Shown here: in pieces, positions 7,773 to 16,086 of the stretch
How positions within the stretch are numbered: position 1 is the first letter of the stretch
How the letters are laid out: every line of letters starts with the position of its first letter
DNA from: an uncultured Alphaproteobacteria bacterium
GTDB taxonomy: Bacteria; Pseudomonadota; Alphaproteobacteria; Rhizobiales; Ancalomicrobiaceae
Reading direction: 5' to 3'
NCBI GenBank assembly: GCA_937873675.1
Contig: CALMYM010000411.1
Span: 1-32,896, forward strand
Length of the DNA stretch: 32,896 nucleotides
Notes under the pieces: generated by a model
What the model was told of the DNA's origin: nothing
Database searches by the model: none
Seen by the model: the letters and a program-made list of their open reading frames with translations, nothing else
Translations under genes and position numbers: made by a program

Positions 7773-9023
7773 TCAGTGCGCCACGGCGGCGGCGGCCGCT
7801 TCGTCGATCAGGCGGCCGCGGGCGAAGCGGTCGAGCGAGAAGGGCGCGGCGATAGGATGGGGTTCGCCCTTGGCGATGGTGGCGGCGAGCAGGTGGCCGG
7901 CGCCGGGCGTCGCCTTGAAGCCGCCGGTGCCCCAGCCGCAATTGACGTAGAGACCGGGGACCGGGGTCGTCCCGAGGATCGGCGAGCGGTCGGCGGTGGT
8001 GTCGACGATGCCGCCCCAGTTGCGCATCATCCGGACCCGCCTGAGGACCGGGAACAGCTCGCAGATGGCGTCGAGCGTGTGGGCGGTGATCTGCATACCG
8101 CCGGTCTGGGAATAGGAGACGTACTGGTCGGTGCCGGCGCCGATGACGAGGTCGCCCTTGTCCGACTGGGAGATGTAGGCGTGGATGGTGTTGGACATCA
8201 CCACGCAGGAGACGATCGGCTTCAGCGGCTCGGAGACCAGCGCCTGCAAGGGGAAGCTCTCGATCGGCATGCGGACGCCGGCCATGTCCATCACCACCGA
8301 GGTGTGGCCGGCGGCGGAGCCCCCGACCTTCTTGGCGGCGATGACGCCCCTGGTCGTGTCGAGCGCCTCGATGGAGCCGTCGGCGGCGCGGCGGATGCCG
8401 GTCACCTCGCAGTTCTCGATGATGTCGACGCCGAGCGCCGACGCGGCGCGGGCATAGCCCCAGGCGACCGCGTCGTGGCGGGCGACGCCGCCGCGCTTCT
8501 GCAACGTCGCGCCGACGATCGGGTAGCGGATGTCCCTGGCGATGTTCAGGCCGGGGCACCAGTCGCGCGCCTCCTCCGGCGTCAGCCATTCGGTGTCGAT
8601 GCCGGCGAGGCGATTGGCGTGGAAGTGACGCTTGAAGCTCTGCACGTCGTGGGTGGTGTGGGCGAGCATCATGACGCCGCGCGGCGAGAACATGACGTTG
8701 TAGTTCAGAACCTGGGAGAGGTTCTCCCACAGCTTCAGCGCATGGTCGTAGAGCGCTTCCGATTCCTCGAGCAGGTAGTTGGAGCGCACGATGGTGGTGT
8801 TGCGGCCGGTGTTGCCGCCACCGATCCAGCCCTTCTCGACCACCGCGACGCTGCGGATGCCGAATTCGGCGGCGAGGTAGTAGGCGGCGGCGAGGCCGTG
8901 GCCGCCACCGCCGACGATCACCGCGTCGTAGGCCGGCTTCGGTTCGGGCGAGCGCCACTGCGCCGGCCAATCGCGGTGGGCGGAGAAGGCGTTTCGCAGG
9001 AGCGACAGGAACGAGAAGTGCAA
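7773..9023 (-). CDS. soxB: Sarcosine oxidase, beta subunit (TTG start)
   Basis: The predicted protein has 416 residues, the family's typical length. The beta subunit binds FAD and FMN and performs the oxidation of sarcosine. The N-terminus reads L/M-H-F-S-F-L-S-L-L-R-N-A-F, as expected for SoxB. It is followed by the FAD-binding GGGGHG at 38-43 and typical blocks such as 'WIGGGNTGRNTTIVRSNYL', 'SPRGVMMLAHT', 'CPGLNIARDIRYPIVGATLQKRGGVARHDAVAWGYA' and the C-terminal 'YVNCGWGTGGFKATPGAGHLLA'. No ATG is available near the family start. A TTG at 9023-9021 is placed exactly right, with GGGGGAG (9039-9033) nine bases before it. The longer open frame reaching 9785 runs antisense through the cytochrome gene and is rejected. 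Confidence 0.95.
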   Translation of the reverse strand: MHFSFLSLLRNAFSAHRDWPAQWRSPEPKPAYDAVIVGGGGHGLAAAYYLAAEFGIRSVAVVEKGWIGGGNTGRNTTIVRSNYLLEESEALYDHALKLWENLSQVLNYNVMFSPRGVMMLAHTTHDVQSFKRHFHANRLAGIDTEWLTPEEARDWCPGLNIARDIRYPIVGATLQKRGGVARHDAVAWGYARAASALGVDIIENCEVTGIRRAADGSIEALDTTRGVIAAKKVGGSAAGHTSVVMDMAGVRMPIESFPLQALVSEPLKPIVSCVVMSNTIHAYISQSDKGDLVIGAGTDQYVSYSQTGGMQITAHTLDAICELFPVLRRVRMMRNWGGIVDTTADRSPILGTTPVPGLYVNCGWGTGGFKATPGAGHLLAATIAKGEPHPIAAPFSLDRFARGRLIDEAAAAAVAH

Positions 9024-9032
9024 GGCGCGAAT

Positions 9033-9039
9033 CTCCCCC
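9033..9039 (-). promoter_or_regulatory. Ribosome-binding site deciding the soxB TTG start
   Basis: On the minus strand the sequence GGGGGAG stands nine bases before the TTG at 9023. Because no ATG or GTG near the conserved SoxB N-terminus is available, this site is the main argument for the TTG start. Confidence 0.7.
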
Positions 9040-9145
9040 TCGGCGCAGGGCCGTTCGCGGCCGCGGCGTCGTTCGGCCACGACACCCGGTTCGCTCCCGC
9101 GAAGATCGATCGAAACGGTCGCCCTGTCGATGGCCGACGGCGCAT

Positions 9146-9168
9146 GGCTCGTCGCCCCGCGACGGGCC
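9146..9168. other. Stem-loop in the soxB / cytochrome divergent region
   Basis: GGCTCGTCGC (9146-9155) pairs with GCGACGGGCC (9159-9168), ten pairs with one wobble and a three-base loop. It lies in the 291-bp divergent interval, about 120 bp upstream of soxB. The rest of the interval holds no gene. An A/T-rich patch with TATACC at 9261-9266 may be part of the cytochrome promoter. A regulatory role for the stem is not shown. Confidence 0.3.
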
Positions 9169-9314
9169 GATCGCCACGTCCGCGAGCGCCGAGGCGCGCG
9201 TTCACGTTTCTTTGAACGGTTCGCGGGTGCCCCGATGGCATTGCGATGCGGGTCAATACGTATACCTTGTGTCGTCACCGACGATCGGCGGCGACCGAAC
9301 CTGGGAGATCGTTC

Positions 9315-9773
9315 ATGTCCATCCGCACCACCACCCTCGTCTCGGCCGCGCTGATCGCCGTGATCGCCGCCGGAACCGCTCTCGCCGCCGATCCGATCGA
9401 GACCCGCAAGAAGACCATGAAGGCCATCGGCGGGTCGTTCGGTGGGGGGCTGGGCAAGAAGGTCAAGGGCGAGATCCCCTACGACGCCGCCGTCGCCAAG
9501 AAGGCCGCCACGACGCTGAACGAGACCGCCGCCGGCATCGACATCGCGGCGCTGTTCCCGAAGGGCTCGGAGAAGGGCGGCGAGACCGAGGCTCTGCCGG
9601 CGGTCTGGTCGGACGCGGCCGGCTTCAAGGCGGCGATGGACAAGATGAAGTCGACGATCGCGGCGCAGGCCGGCAACGTCGACCAGGGCGCCGACAAGCT
9701 CAAGATGGCGGTCGCCGAGATCGGCAAGACCTGCAAGGGCTGCCACGACACCTACCGGGCTCAGAAGCCCTGA
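9315..9773 (+). CDS. Periplasmic class II cytochrome c (cytochrome c' type)
   Basis: The predicted protein has 152 residues. An N-terminal Sec signal peptide (MSIRTTTLVSAALIAVIAAG, cleavage probably after TALA, before ADPIETR) is followed by a four-helix-bundle type sequence. The heme-binding C-K-G-C-H motif lies at 140-144, near the C-terminus, as in cytochrome c'/c556. The fifth heme ligand would be His144. Family members bind NO or transfer electrons in the periplasm; the role here is not evident. The gene diverges from soxB and is preceded by GGGAG. A longer in-frame start at 9246 would put about 23 extra residues before an obvious signal peptide, so I chose 9315. Confidence 0.92.
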   Translation: MSIRTTTLVSAALIAVIAAGTALAADPIETRKKTMKAIGGSFGGGLGKKVKGEIPYDAAVAKKAATTLNETAAGIDIAALFPKGSEKGGETEALPAVWSDAAGFKAAMDKMKSTIAAQAGNVDQGADKLKMAVAEIGKTCKGCHDTYRAQKP

Positions 9774-9779
9774 GTCCGA

Positions 9780-9892
9780 GGTCACGAAATTTCGGCCTCG
9801 TCGAAATTTCGTGACCGAAGGCGAGCCCGAACGGGCGTCGGCCGGTCAGGCCGAAATGCTCGCGAAAGTCGGATCCTCCGACTTTCACGAGC
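9780..9892 (+). repeat. Composite palindromic repeat, copy A (complete)
   Basis: There are four consecutive stem-loops. The first pairs 9780-9794 with 9802-9816, a perfect 15-bp stem around CGAAATTTCG. The second is GCCC-GAAC-GGGC (9825-9836). The third is TCGGCC-GGTCA-GGCCGA (9838-9854). The fourth pairs 9858-9873 with 9877-9892, 15 of 16 positions. The segment 9817-9859 recurs with only two differences, inverted, at the right end of the window. The element begins 7 bp after the cytochrome c gene stop. It may act as a transcription terminator or mRNA stabiliser, but it lacks a T-run. Its organisation resembles REP/BIME-type repeats in general. Confidence 0.85.
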
Positions 9893-10099
9893 CGATGCGA
9901 GGTCCGGCGCGATCCGGCGGTGAAAGAGGAGGGGCAGCGGGTTCGCCCGCGTCACGAGAGGACCCTTCACCGTCGGAGAGCCCGCCTTCGAGAAGGCCGC
10001 GTCGAGCGATCGGCGCGGCTTTCTCACGTTTCGGGGTGCATCCGACCGGGCGTACGACATTCGCGTTCGCCGGATTACGCCGCGCGGGGCGGCGGCCTC

Positions 10100-10221
10100 G
10101 CGCGATGGTTCGAGGCTCGCTGCGCTCGCACCTCACCATGAAGCGTCAGGTGAACGGACGACCGATCCGGGGCGCTTCATGGTGAGGTGCCCCGCGCCAG
10201 CGGGGCCTCGAACCATCGCGC
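10100..10221. repeat. Two Rhizobiales-type intergenic repeats in inverted orientation, forming a long stem
   Basis: GCGCGATGGTTCGAGGC (10100-10116) is a perfect inverted copy of 10205-10221. GCACCTCACCATGAAGCG (10128-10145) is a perfect inverted copy of 10173-10190. The 27-bp centre (10146-10172) is unpaired. The inner 11-14 bases differ between arms: one copy has TCGCTGCGCTC, the other a self-complementary CCCGC-GCCA-GCGGG. The pattern 'GGTGAGG...CCTCGAACCAT' resembles a class of short intergenic repeats I know to be widespread in Rhizobiales. That identification is from memory, not a database search. Confidence 0.8.
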
Positions 10222-10278
10222 ACGGAGCCGCGACCCGCGAAACAGGCCTCCGACCATTCCGCCTACGCCTCCCTCCCC

Positions 10279-10656
10279 TCACCCGTCGGTCTCGGCCTCG
10301 ATCCAGGCGCCGTAGGCGGCGGAGGCCGCGGCGACGGGGAGGACGAGGAGGGCCGGCAGCTCGTAGGGGTGGGTCGCGCGGAGCGCCGCCAACACCGCCT
10401 CGGCGGTCGACGCGCGGGTCTTGGCGAGGAGGACGGCCTCGTCGGAGCGTTCGATCGCGCCCTGCCAGCGATAGACCGACACGATCTTCGGCACGATCGC
10501 GACGCAGGCGGCGAGCCGCCGTTCGACGAGATCGCCGGCGGCGCGTTCGGCCGCCTCGAGGTCGGGATAGGTCGACCAGACGACGGCGTAACGCCCCGGC
10601 TCGGCCGATACCGCGATCGGGGGCGGCGGGGTGGTGTCGGCGGGCTGGGGCGCCAT
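10279..10656 (-). CDS. cutA: CutA divalent-cation tolerance protein
   Basis: The predicted protein has 125 residues. After a Pro-rich N-terminal tail of about 20 residues, the CutA fold is clear: '[30 protein letters not shown]', then '[22 protein letters not shown]', and '[14 protein letters not shown]'. CutA forms trimers of ferredoxin-like subunits; it was linked to copper tolerance, but its biochemical role is still unsettled. The ATG at 10656 is preceded by GGAGG at a good distance. It diverges from nadK across a 159-bp interval in which I see no further gene. Confidence 0.94.
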   Translation of the reverse strand: MAPQPADTTPPPPIAVSAEPGRYAVVWSTYPDLEAAERAAGDLVERRLAACVAIVPKIVSVYRWQGAIERSDEAVLLAKTRASTAEAVLAALRATHPYELPALLVLPVAAASAAYGAWIEAETDG

Positions 10657-10815
10657 GTCGCAGCCTCCGATGGTAGGGCGGCCGGCGGCGTTGACCGCGG
10701 ACCGGCTCGCGTGGGATCAATCGCCACGGAGCGATGCGCCTCAGCATGGACCACGAGCCGCCCGCGAGGGAAGGCCGGGTCGGCGAACGGGCGCCGGACG
10801 CGGGGACGCAAGCGC

Positions 10816-11610
10816 ATGACGGGTTCGAGCGAACCGGCGGGACGCAAGTTCGAGAACATCGCCTTCGTCGCCTCGGCGAGCGAAGAAGCGGAGAAGGCGC
10901 GTCGCCACCTCTCCCATCTCTACGGCTCGTCGCCGCCCGACATGGCCGACGTGATCGTGGCGCTCGGCGGCGACGGCTTCATGCTGGCGACGCTGCGCCG
11001 CTTCATGAACACCGGCAAGCCGGTCTACGGCATGCATCGCGGCACCGTCGGCTTCCTGATGAACGAGTTCCACATCGACGGTCTCCTCGAGCGGCTGGAG
11101 CGCGCCCAGATCACCCGCATCCGGCCTCTCCTGATGACCACGCGCGACGTCGCCGGCGAGACCCACGAGGCGCGCGCCTTCAACGAAGTGTCGCTGTGGC
11201 GCCAGACCTATCAGGCGGCCAAGCTCCGGATTTCGATCGACGACAAGGAACGGCTCGACGAGTTGGTCTGCGACGGCCTGATCGTCGCGACGCCGGCCGG
11301 CTCGACCGCCTACAATCTCTCCGCCCACGGACCGATCATTCCGCTCGGGGCTCCCCTGCTGGCTCTGACGCCGATCAGCCCGTTCCGGCCGCGGCGTTGG
11401 CGCGGGGCGCTGGTGCCGGATCGCGCCGTCATCCGGGTGGAGGTCCTCGAAGGCGCCAAGCGGCCGGTCGGCGTGGCGGCCGATCACACCGAGATCCGCG
11501 ACATCGTCGACGTGGTGGTGCGTCAGGACACGGGCTCCGAGAGCCTGTTGATGTTCGACACCGAACACAGCTGGGAAGAGCGCATCCTCGCCGAGCAGTT
11601 CCAGTACTGA
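10816..11610 (+). CDS. nadK: NAD kinase
   Basis: The predicted protein has 264 residues. It phosphorylates NAD to NADP with ATP or polyphosphate in the cytoplasm. The family hallmarks are intact: the GGDG catalytic motif at 51-54 ('[18 protein letters not shown]'), '[15 protein letters not shown]', '[17 protein letters not shown]', '[36 protein letters not shown]' and the C-terminal '[16 protein letters not shown]' (quoted here in parts of known NadK blocks). Length suits the short alphaproteobacterial type. The ATG at 10816 has only a weak GGGGAC upstream. Longer in-frame extension runs antisense to cutA and is rejected. Confidence 0.95.
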   Translation: MTGSSEPAGRKFENIAFVASASEEAEKARRHLSHLYGSSPPDMADVIVALGGDGFMLATLRRFMNTGKPVYGMHRGTVGFLMNEFHIDGLLERLERAQITRIRPLLMTTRDVAGETHEARAFNEVSLWRQTYQAAKLRISIDDKERLDELVCDGLIVATPAGSTAYNLSAHGPIIPLGAPLLALTPISPFRPRRWRGALVPDRAVIRVEVLEGAKRPVGVAADHTEIRDIVDVVVRQDTGSESLLMFDTEHSWEERILAEQFQY

Positions 11611-11789
11611 GACGAGGCTCGGCGGATCGCTTCGCGACGTCGGACCCGGCTCATCGGAGAAGCCACTCCCCCATTTCGACAACGGAAACTTAAGGGGATC
11701 GCCTCATCCTTCCGACGAGGAAGGTACGGACCGACACGGCGTGGCGGCGCATGGTCGCGGACGCGGATCGGATCGTCCCGGAGGGTGCG

Positions 11790-12368
11790 ATGCGTAAGAA
11801 GTCCAAGACCGCGACGGCGGAACCGGAAGTCGCCGAAGAGGTGACCGCGGAAAGCGCCGACGGAATCGAAATCGGCACCGATGCCGAGTTCATGACGCCG
11901 CCGTCCGATCTTCGCAAGAAGGTCAAGCAGCGGGCGCCGAAGCCGGGCGACAAGGATCCGGTGGCGGAGGCCGAGGCGGCGCTGGCGCGCATGGCGACGA
12001 GCTTCGACGACTGGATGTCCGAGGAGACGCAGCGGCTGGCCGAGCTGTGGACCGCCGCCGACCTCACCGATTTCGAGATCGAAACGCGCGACGCCTTCTA
12101 TCGCGCCGCCCACGACATCAAGGGACAGGCCGCGACCATGGGCTTCCCGATGGCGGGGCGGATCGCCGGCTCTCTGTGCCGTCTGCTCGACGGGATCGAC
12201 GAGGTCGAAAGGCTGCCGCGCGAGCTGGTGCGCCAGCACGTCCAGTCGGTGCGCGCCATCATCGCCGAGAACGCCCGCGAACACACGTCGGAGACGGCGC
12301 GGCTGCTCGCCGAGCGGCTCGACGAGGTCACCGACGACTATCTCGAACGGGTGGCCCAGGCCGCCTGA
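11790..12368 (+). CDS. HPt (histidine phosphotransfer) domain protein
   Basis: The predicted protein has 192 residues. The N-terminal 80 or so are charged and probably disordered. The C-terminal part is helical with 'YRAAHDIKGQAATMGFPMAG', the HPt signature H-x-x-K-G, with the phosphorylatable His at residue 108. HPt proteins relay phosphoryl groups between hybrid kinases and response regulators; no kinase or regulator is adjacent, so partners are unknown. I chose the ATG at 11790 because GGAGGG lies four bases before it; an in-frame ATG at 11751 has no such site. A strong terminator follows at 12399. It is transcribed in the same direction as nadK, 179 bp downstream. Confidence 0.85.
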   Translation: MRKKSKTATAEPEVAEEVTAESADGIEIGTDAEFMTPPSDLRKKVKQRAPKPGDKDPVAEAEAALARMATSFDDWMSEETQRLAELWTAADLTDFEIETRDAFYRAAHDIKGQAATMGFPMAGRIAGSLCRLLDGIDEVERLPRELVRQHVQSVRAIIAENAREHTSETARLLAERLDEVTDDYLERVAQAA

Positions 12369-12398
12369 GCGGAAGCCCCGCGACGAAGAACACGAATG

Positions 12399-12427
12399 CG
12401 GCCGGCGCTTCGCCGGCCGTTTTCGTT
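12399..12427 (+). terminator. Rho-independent terminator after the HPt gene
   Basis: CGGCCGGCG (12399-12407), loop CTT, CGCCGGCCG (12411-12419), then TTTTCGTTT. This is a perfect 9-bp GC stem directly followed by a T-rich tract, 31 bp after the HPt stop and just before the convergent DUF2336 stop. Confidence 0.9.
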
Positions 12428-12436
12428 TCGGCGCGA

Positions 12437-14326
12437 TCAGGCGGCGCGGCGCGACGGGGCGAGGACGGCGTCGAGCGCGGCGCGCAGGCCGTCGACGAAG
12501 GCGTCGGTGTCGCGCGCGCCGGAGGTGGGCTCGGCCGGCGTCGGCGGAACGACGTCCACCGCGACCGACGGAGCTTCGGCGTCGCACGGGGCTTCGACGG
12601 TCGTCTCGAGATCGAGCTCGGCCACTTCGGCGGGCGAGAGCATTTCGGCGTCGGCGAGGCCGAGGGGGCGATCTTCGTCGGTCGGTTCGAAATCGAGCGC
12701 CGGCGCCGTCTCGTCGTCGGCTCCGGTGCGAAGCGCGAAGCCCGCATCGTCGCCGGTGCGGAGGCCGAAGTCGGCTTCGTCGACGACGAGGCGCAGATCG
12801 GGCGTGACGGCGCGGCGGACGGTGATCTCCTCGTCGCCGAAGATCGCTTCGGGCGCGATCTCCTCTTCGGTCCGCCATTCCGGCGGCAGATCCTCGAGCC
12901 GGACATGGGCGAAGAGCCCTTCGTAGTCGCCGACCTCGTCGAGGTCCGACGCCGGATCGATCGCGGCGAAGGCGAAGCTCGGCGCGGCGACCGGGATCTC
13001 GTCGAAGGTCGCGTCGGCAACGTCTTCGGCGATCGCGACGCCGAGTTCGGCGGCGACCGCGTCGAAGACGGCGGCGTCGACCTCGGGGGCGAGCGGCGCG
13101 GTGGCGACGTTCGCGTCCGTCGTCGCCTCGATCTCGGCCTCTTCGGCGTCCGGCGGGGGCAGCGAGCGGGTGGCGTCGGCCATGCGTTCGGCCATGACGT
13201 GGCGGACGTGGTCGCGGGCCGCATCGGCGGCGTAGCGGCGCAGCAGCACCAGCAGATCGTCAGCGTCGCGGCGATCGAAGGCGGTGAAGCGGGTGAGCAC
13301 GCGCTCGACCAGGCGACGGGAGAAGCGCGCCTGATCGCCGGGGCGGCCGTCGAGACCGCCGGTCTCGCCGAGGAGTTCGCGATGCACCTCGATCGCCGCA
13401 TGGAAGGCGGGCCAGGCGCGGTCGGGCATGGCGGCGCGACGATAGAGGGCGCGCAGCGCGCTCTCACGGCCATCGGCGACGAGGGCGGAGACCCGGGTCG
13501 AGGGCACATCGGAGAGACGCGCGAGCGCCTCCTCGACGAAGCGCAGATTGCCGACGCACGCGGCACGCAGCATCAGCCGCGTGGTGAGCTGACCGGTGCG
13601 GCGCAGATGCTCGACCAACACCACCGTCTCGGCCGCGCCGGCGGACGCCGCGAGCGCCACGGTCGCCTTGTCCTTGCTGTCGCGGGTGGTCACCTCGGCA
13701 CGTTCCCGCCCCATCCAGGACTTCACCACGACGAGGTTCTCCATCGCCTCGGCGAGCTTCTCCAGCACGCGGTGGCGAACGGTGATCGGCACGTGCGGCC
13801 GATCGAGCAGGGCGCGGCGGATCTCGGCGAATTCGCCGAAGCGTTCGACGATGCGCTCGAGCGCGATCGGCGGCGTCTCGGAGCCGGGGTTGGCGAGGAG
13901 CGCGGCGCAGGTCGCCCGATCGCCGGCTTCGGCCAGCGCAGCGGCGACGCTCGGGCCGACGCGACGACGACCAGCGACGGCGAGGCGGATCTCGTCGCAG
14001 CCGTGGGCGACGAGGTCGACCAGTTCGGCGTCGATCAGCGCCCGTGACTCGGCGGCGATCGGACGGGCGACGCTCGGATGATCGTCGAGGAGGGTGAGGA
14101 GCAGATGGCGCGGCGCGTGATCGTCGGCGGCCAGCACTTCGGCGAGACGGCGGCGCACCGTCCTGTCGGCGTCGTCGGCCACCAGCATCAACGCCGCTTC
14201 GATCGCCTCGCGGTCTTCGTCCGAGACGCGACGATCGTGCAGCGCCGTGACCAGCGCTTCGACCGCTCTGAATTTCTGTTCGACCGTCGCCTCGGCGACC
14301 CAGGAGAAGAACCGATCGACCACCAT
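12437..14326 (-). CDS. DUF2336 family protein
   Basis: The predicted protein has 629 residues from the ATG at 14326; a GTG at 14338 is an alternative, and neither has a strong ribosome-binding site. The first 370 residues or so are an all-helical, repeat-like (HEAT-type) sequence with DUF2336 patterns: 'VEQKFRAVEALVTALHD', 'VRRRLAEVLAADDHAPRHLLLTLLDDHPSVARPI' in successive blocks, and 'DELVDLV-HGCDEIRLAVAGR'-like units. From about 400 onwards it becomes acidic and Ala/Pro/Glu-rich, probably disordered. The molecular function of DUF2336 is unknown. It ends 68 bp from the convergent HPt gene, separated by the terminator, and follows the transglycosylase-like gene on the same strand. Confidence 0.8.
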   Translation of the reverse strand: MVVDRFFSWVAEATVEQKFRAVEALVTALHDRRVSDEDREAIEAALMLVADDADRTVRRRLAEVLAADDHAPRHLLLTLLDDHPSVARPIAAESRALIDAELVDLVAHGCDEIRLAVAGRRRVGPSVAAALAEAGDRATCAALLANPGSETPPIALERIVERFGEFAEIRRALLDRPHVPITVRHRVLEKLAEAMENLVVVKSWMGRERAEVTTRDSKDKATVALAASAGAAETVVLVEHLRRTGQLTTRLMLRAACVGNLRFVEEALARLSDVPSTRVSALVADGRESALRALYRRAAMPDRAWPAFHAAIEVHRELLGETGGLDGRPGDQARFSRRLVERVLTRFTAFDRRDADDLLVLLRRYAADAARDHVRHVMAERMADATRSLPPPDAEEAEIEATTDANVATAPLAPEVDAAVFDAVAAELGVAIAEDVADATFDEIPVAAPSFAFAAIDPASDLDEVGDYEGLFAHVRLEDLPPEWRTEEEIAPEAIFGDEEITVRRAVTPDLRLVVDEADFGLRTGDDAGFALRTGADDETAPALDFEPTDEDRPLGLADAEMLSPAEVAELDLETTVEAPCDAEAPSVAVDVVPPTPAEPTSGARDTDAFVDGLRAALDAVLAPSRRAA

Positions 14327-14408
14327 TCGACACACCACACTCGCGGCGGATCGCTCGTCGGGGGCGATGGCGCGGCTCGGTTTCGAGCCGTTTCACGCGC
14401 CGAGAGAG

Positions 14409-14431
14409 CGATCTCGACTGTTGCGAGATCG
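14409..14431. promoter_or_regulatory. Perfect inverted repeat upstream of the DUF2336 gene
   Basis: CGATCTCG (14409-14416) and CGAGATCG (14424-14431) are separated by ACTGTTG. The site is about 85 bp upstream of the DUF2336 start, in the 196-bp gap after the transglycosylase-like gene. It could be an operator or a leader hairpin. A TTAA-N7-TTCA box follows at 14450-14464. Confidence 0.35.
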
Positions 14432-14522
14432 AAGTTGGCACGCCGGTCGTTAACGACGGGTTCACCATGATTCGAAATCGCCCGGGTGTCGGCGCGTCCC
14501 GAAAAATCCGCGGCGACGGCCG

Positions 14523-16028
14523 TCACCCGCCGGTGAGGGCGCGGCGTTGCAGGCCGAGGAGGTCGAGCGGCCGGTGGCTGCGGCTCGACGAGCGCGTCGC
14601 CGTCGTGGCGACGGTGGGGACCGAAGGCGCGCCGGCATCGGCCGTCTCGCCGGGGACCGGCGGCAACAGCGGCCGGGCCGAACGCGCCGAGGCGGACGAG
14701 GCCGCCGGCGCCGGTGCGACCGACACGGTCTTGACCCGCGCCGCGCCGGCGGCGACGAGGCCGGAGGTTTCCGACGCCCCCGTCGACGTCCCGCCGCCGA
14801 TGAAGATGCGGCTCGGTCGCACCATGGTGCCGCCGTCGACCATCGGCAACGGCATGGCCGGGGCACCGCTCGCCGCCGCGGTGATCAGGCGGCTGGGACG
14901 AAGGCCGGCGGTCGACGTGGTCGCCGCGGCGAGCGTCGGCGGCGTCGGATCGGCACCGAGGCGCAGCGGTTGGTTGGGGTCGACGAAGGGGATGCCGCCG
15001 GCGACACCGCCGACCGCGAACCGGCTGCCGCCGGCGGCGAAGCGGATCGGCGTGGCGGTCGCGCCGGGATCGGTGGTCGCGGTCGACGCCGCGGCGGGAT
15101 CGGCGGTCGCGGCGGCGCCGTCGGAGCGCATCAGGACGGAGAAGGCGTCGCTCGCCGCCTTGGCGCGCCAGCCTTCGACGCGGGCGGCCGCGGCCGGGAC
15201 GACGTCGCGCGACGAGCCGGGCAGGCTCTTTTCGGTGAGGGCGACCCGAGCGAAGCGACCGCCGACCAGACGATCGAGCCCGTCACCGCCGATGCCCTCG
15301 CCCTTCACGCTCGACGCGGCTTGCGCCCGCACCAGCCCGGCGAGCGTCTGCGGATCGATTTTCTGCGACTTGACGGTGGCGGCGACGGCATGCGCTTCGG
15401 CGACGCGGGTCGAGGTGTCGGAGGAGGTCGCGGTGAGCGTGGTCAGCAGTTCGGCGGCGGTGCGGGCCTTGCCGGTCTTGCCGTAGAAGAGATCGGGATT
15501 GGCCGCCGCCGCCTTGGGGAAGGCGAGCGAGGCGGAGGTGTTCGGCTCGCTCGCGGCCATGCGGACGAGTTTCGTCGCGCCGGCGGAGCCGAGCACGTGA
15601 GCGGCGTAGACCTCGCCGTCACTGGGTGCGCGGCCGAGGCTGTCCGAGAGCAGGCGGGTGTTGGCGGCGGTGAAGCGGCCGGCCATGATCGAGGAGACCA
15701 GAGGATCGGTCTTCAGCGACAGGATCTTCGCCTTCTCGGCGGCGTCGGCGACGGTCCAGCCGCCCTTGCCGTCGGAGGTGATCGCGGACGCGAGACGATC
15801 GAGCCCGACCGAGGGCCCCTCCTTCTTGATCAGCTCGTACCAGGTCTGATCGACGAACTGGAAGAGCCCTTTGGCCGACGACGTGGAGGAGCCGAAATCG
15901 GTGCGGACGTCGGATTCGCGCGCCGCGGTGCGGGCGAGTTGATCGAAGGACGCGCCGGTCACCTCCGACGCGACGCGAAAAGCGCCGGCGATGCGGGCGT
16001 CGATCTTCGTCCTGTCGGTGATCTGCAT
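14523..16028 (-). CDS. Lytic-transglycosylase-like (SLT domain) protein
   Basis: The predicted protein has 501 residues. The N-terminal 200 resemble the lysozyme-like SLT fold: 'FDQLARTAARESDVRTDFGS' contains the expected catalytic Glu in 'A-R-E-S', followed by 'SAKGLFQFVDQTWYELIKKEG' (G-L-F-Q-F motif) and later 'AAHVLGSAGATKLV'. No signal peptide is evident (MQITDRTKIDARIAG), so export, if any, would need another route, as for flagellum-associated enzymes. Residues from about 230 are Ala/Ser/Thr/Pro-rich and low in complexity. The enzyme would cleave peptidoglycan glycan strands. I chose the ATG at 16028; the longer frame to 16094 lacks support. The gene is divergent from the MaoC-like gene. 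Confidence 0.75.
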   Translation of the reverse strand: MQITDRTKIDARIAGAFRVASEVTGASFDQLARTAARESDVRTDFGSSTSSAKGLFQFVDQTWYELIKKEGPSVGLDRLASAITSDGKGGWTVADAAEKAKILSLKTDPLVSSIMAGRFTAANTRLLSDSLGRAPSDGEVYAAHVLGSAGATKLVRMAASEPNTSASLAFPKAAAANPDLFYGKTGKARTAAELLTTLTATSSDTSTRVAEAHAVAATVKSQKIDPQTLAGLVRAQAASSVKGEGIGGDGLDRLVGGRFARVALTEKSLPGSSRDVVPAAAARVEGWRAKAASDAFSVLMRSDGAAATADPAAASTATTDPGATATPIRFAAGGSRFAVGGVAGGIPFVDPNQPLRLGADPTPPTLAAATTSTAGLRPSRLITAAASGAPAMPLPMVDGGTMVRPSRIFIGGGTSTGASETSGLVAAGAARVKTVSVAPAPAASSASARSARPLLPPVPGETADAGAPSVPTVATTATRSSSRSHRPLDLLGLQRRALTGG

Positions 16029-16086
16029 GGTGGATCCGGGGCCTCGGCAGAGACGGCTCGTGCTGTAAACTCTTCGTTCACAATGG

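Larger units (their letters stand above)
9774..10278. other. 505-bp repeat-rich intergenic region
   Basis: No convincing gene is present between the cytochrome stop and cutA. The left part is a composite hairpin-core-hairpin repeat (9780-9892). The right part is a pair of inverted repeats forming a very long stem (10100-10221). The segment between them (9893-10099) shows no motif I recognise. Confidence 0.7.

Noticed and set aside
9024-9314. Possible glycine riboswitch or other known riboswitch upstream of soxB
   Set aside because: Only a simple stem-loop (9146-9168) is visible; I could not find the tandem conserved core expected of a glycine riboswitch.
10770-10815. Apparent similarity of the nadK leader (GGCGAACGGGCG) to the core of the composite repeat
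   Set aside because: The match is short and gapped, without flanking hairpins; likely chance in GC-rich sequence.
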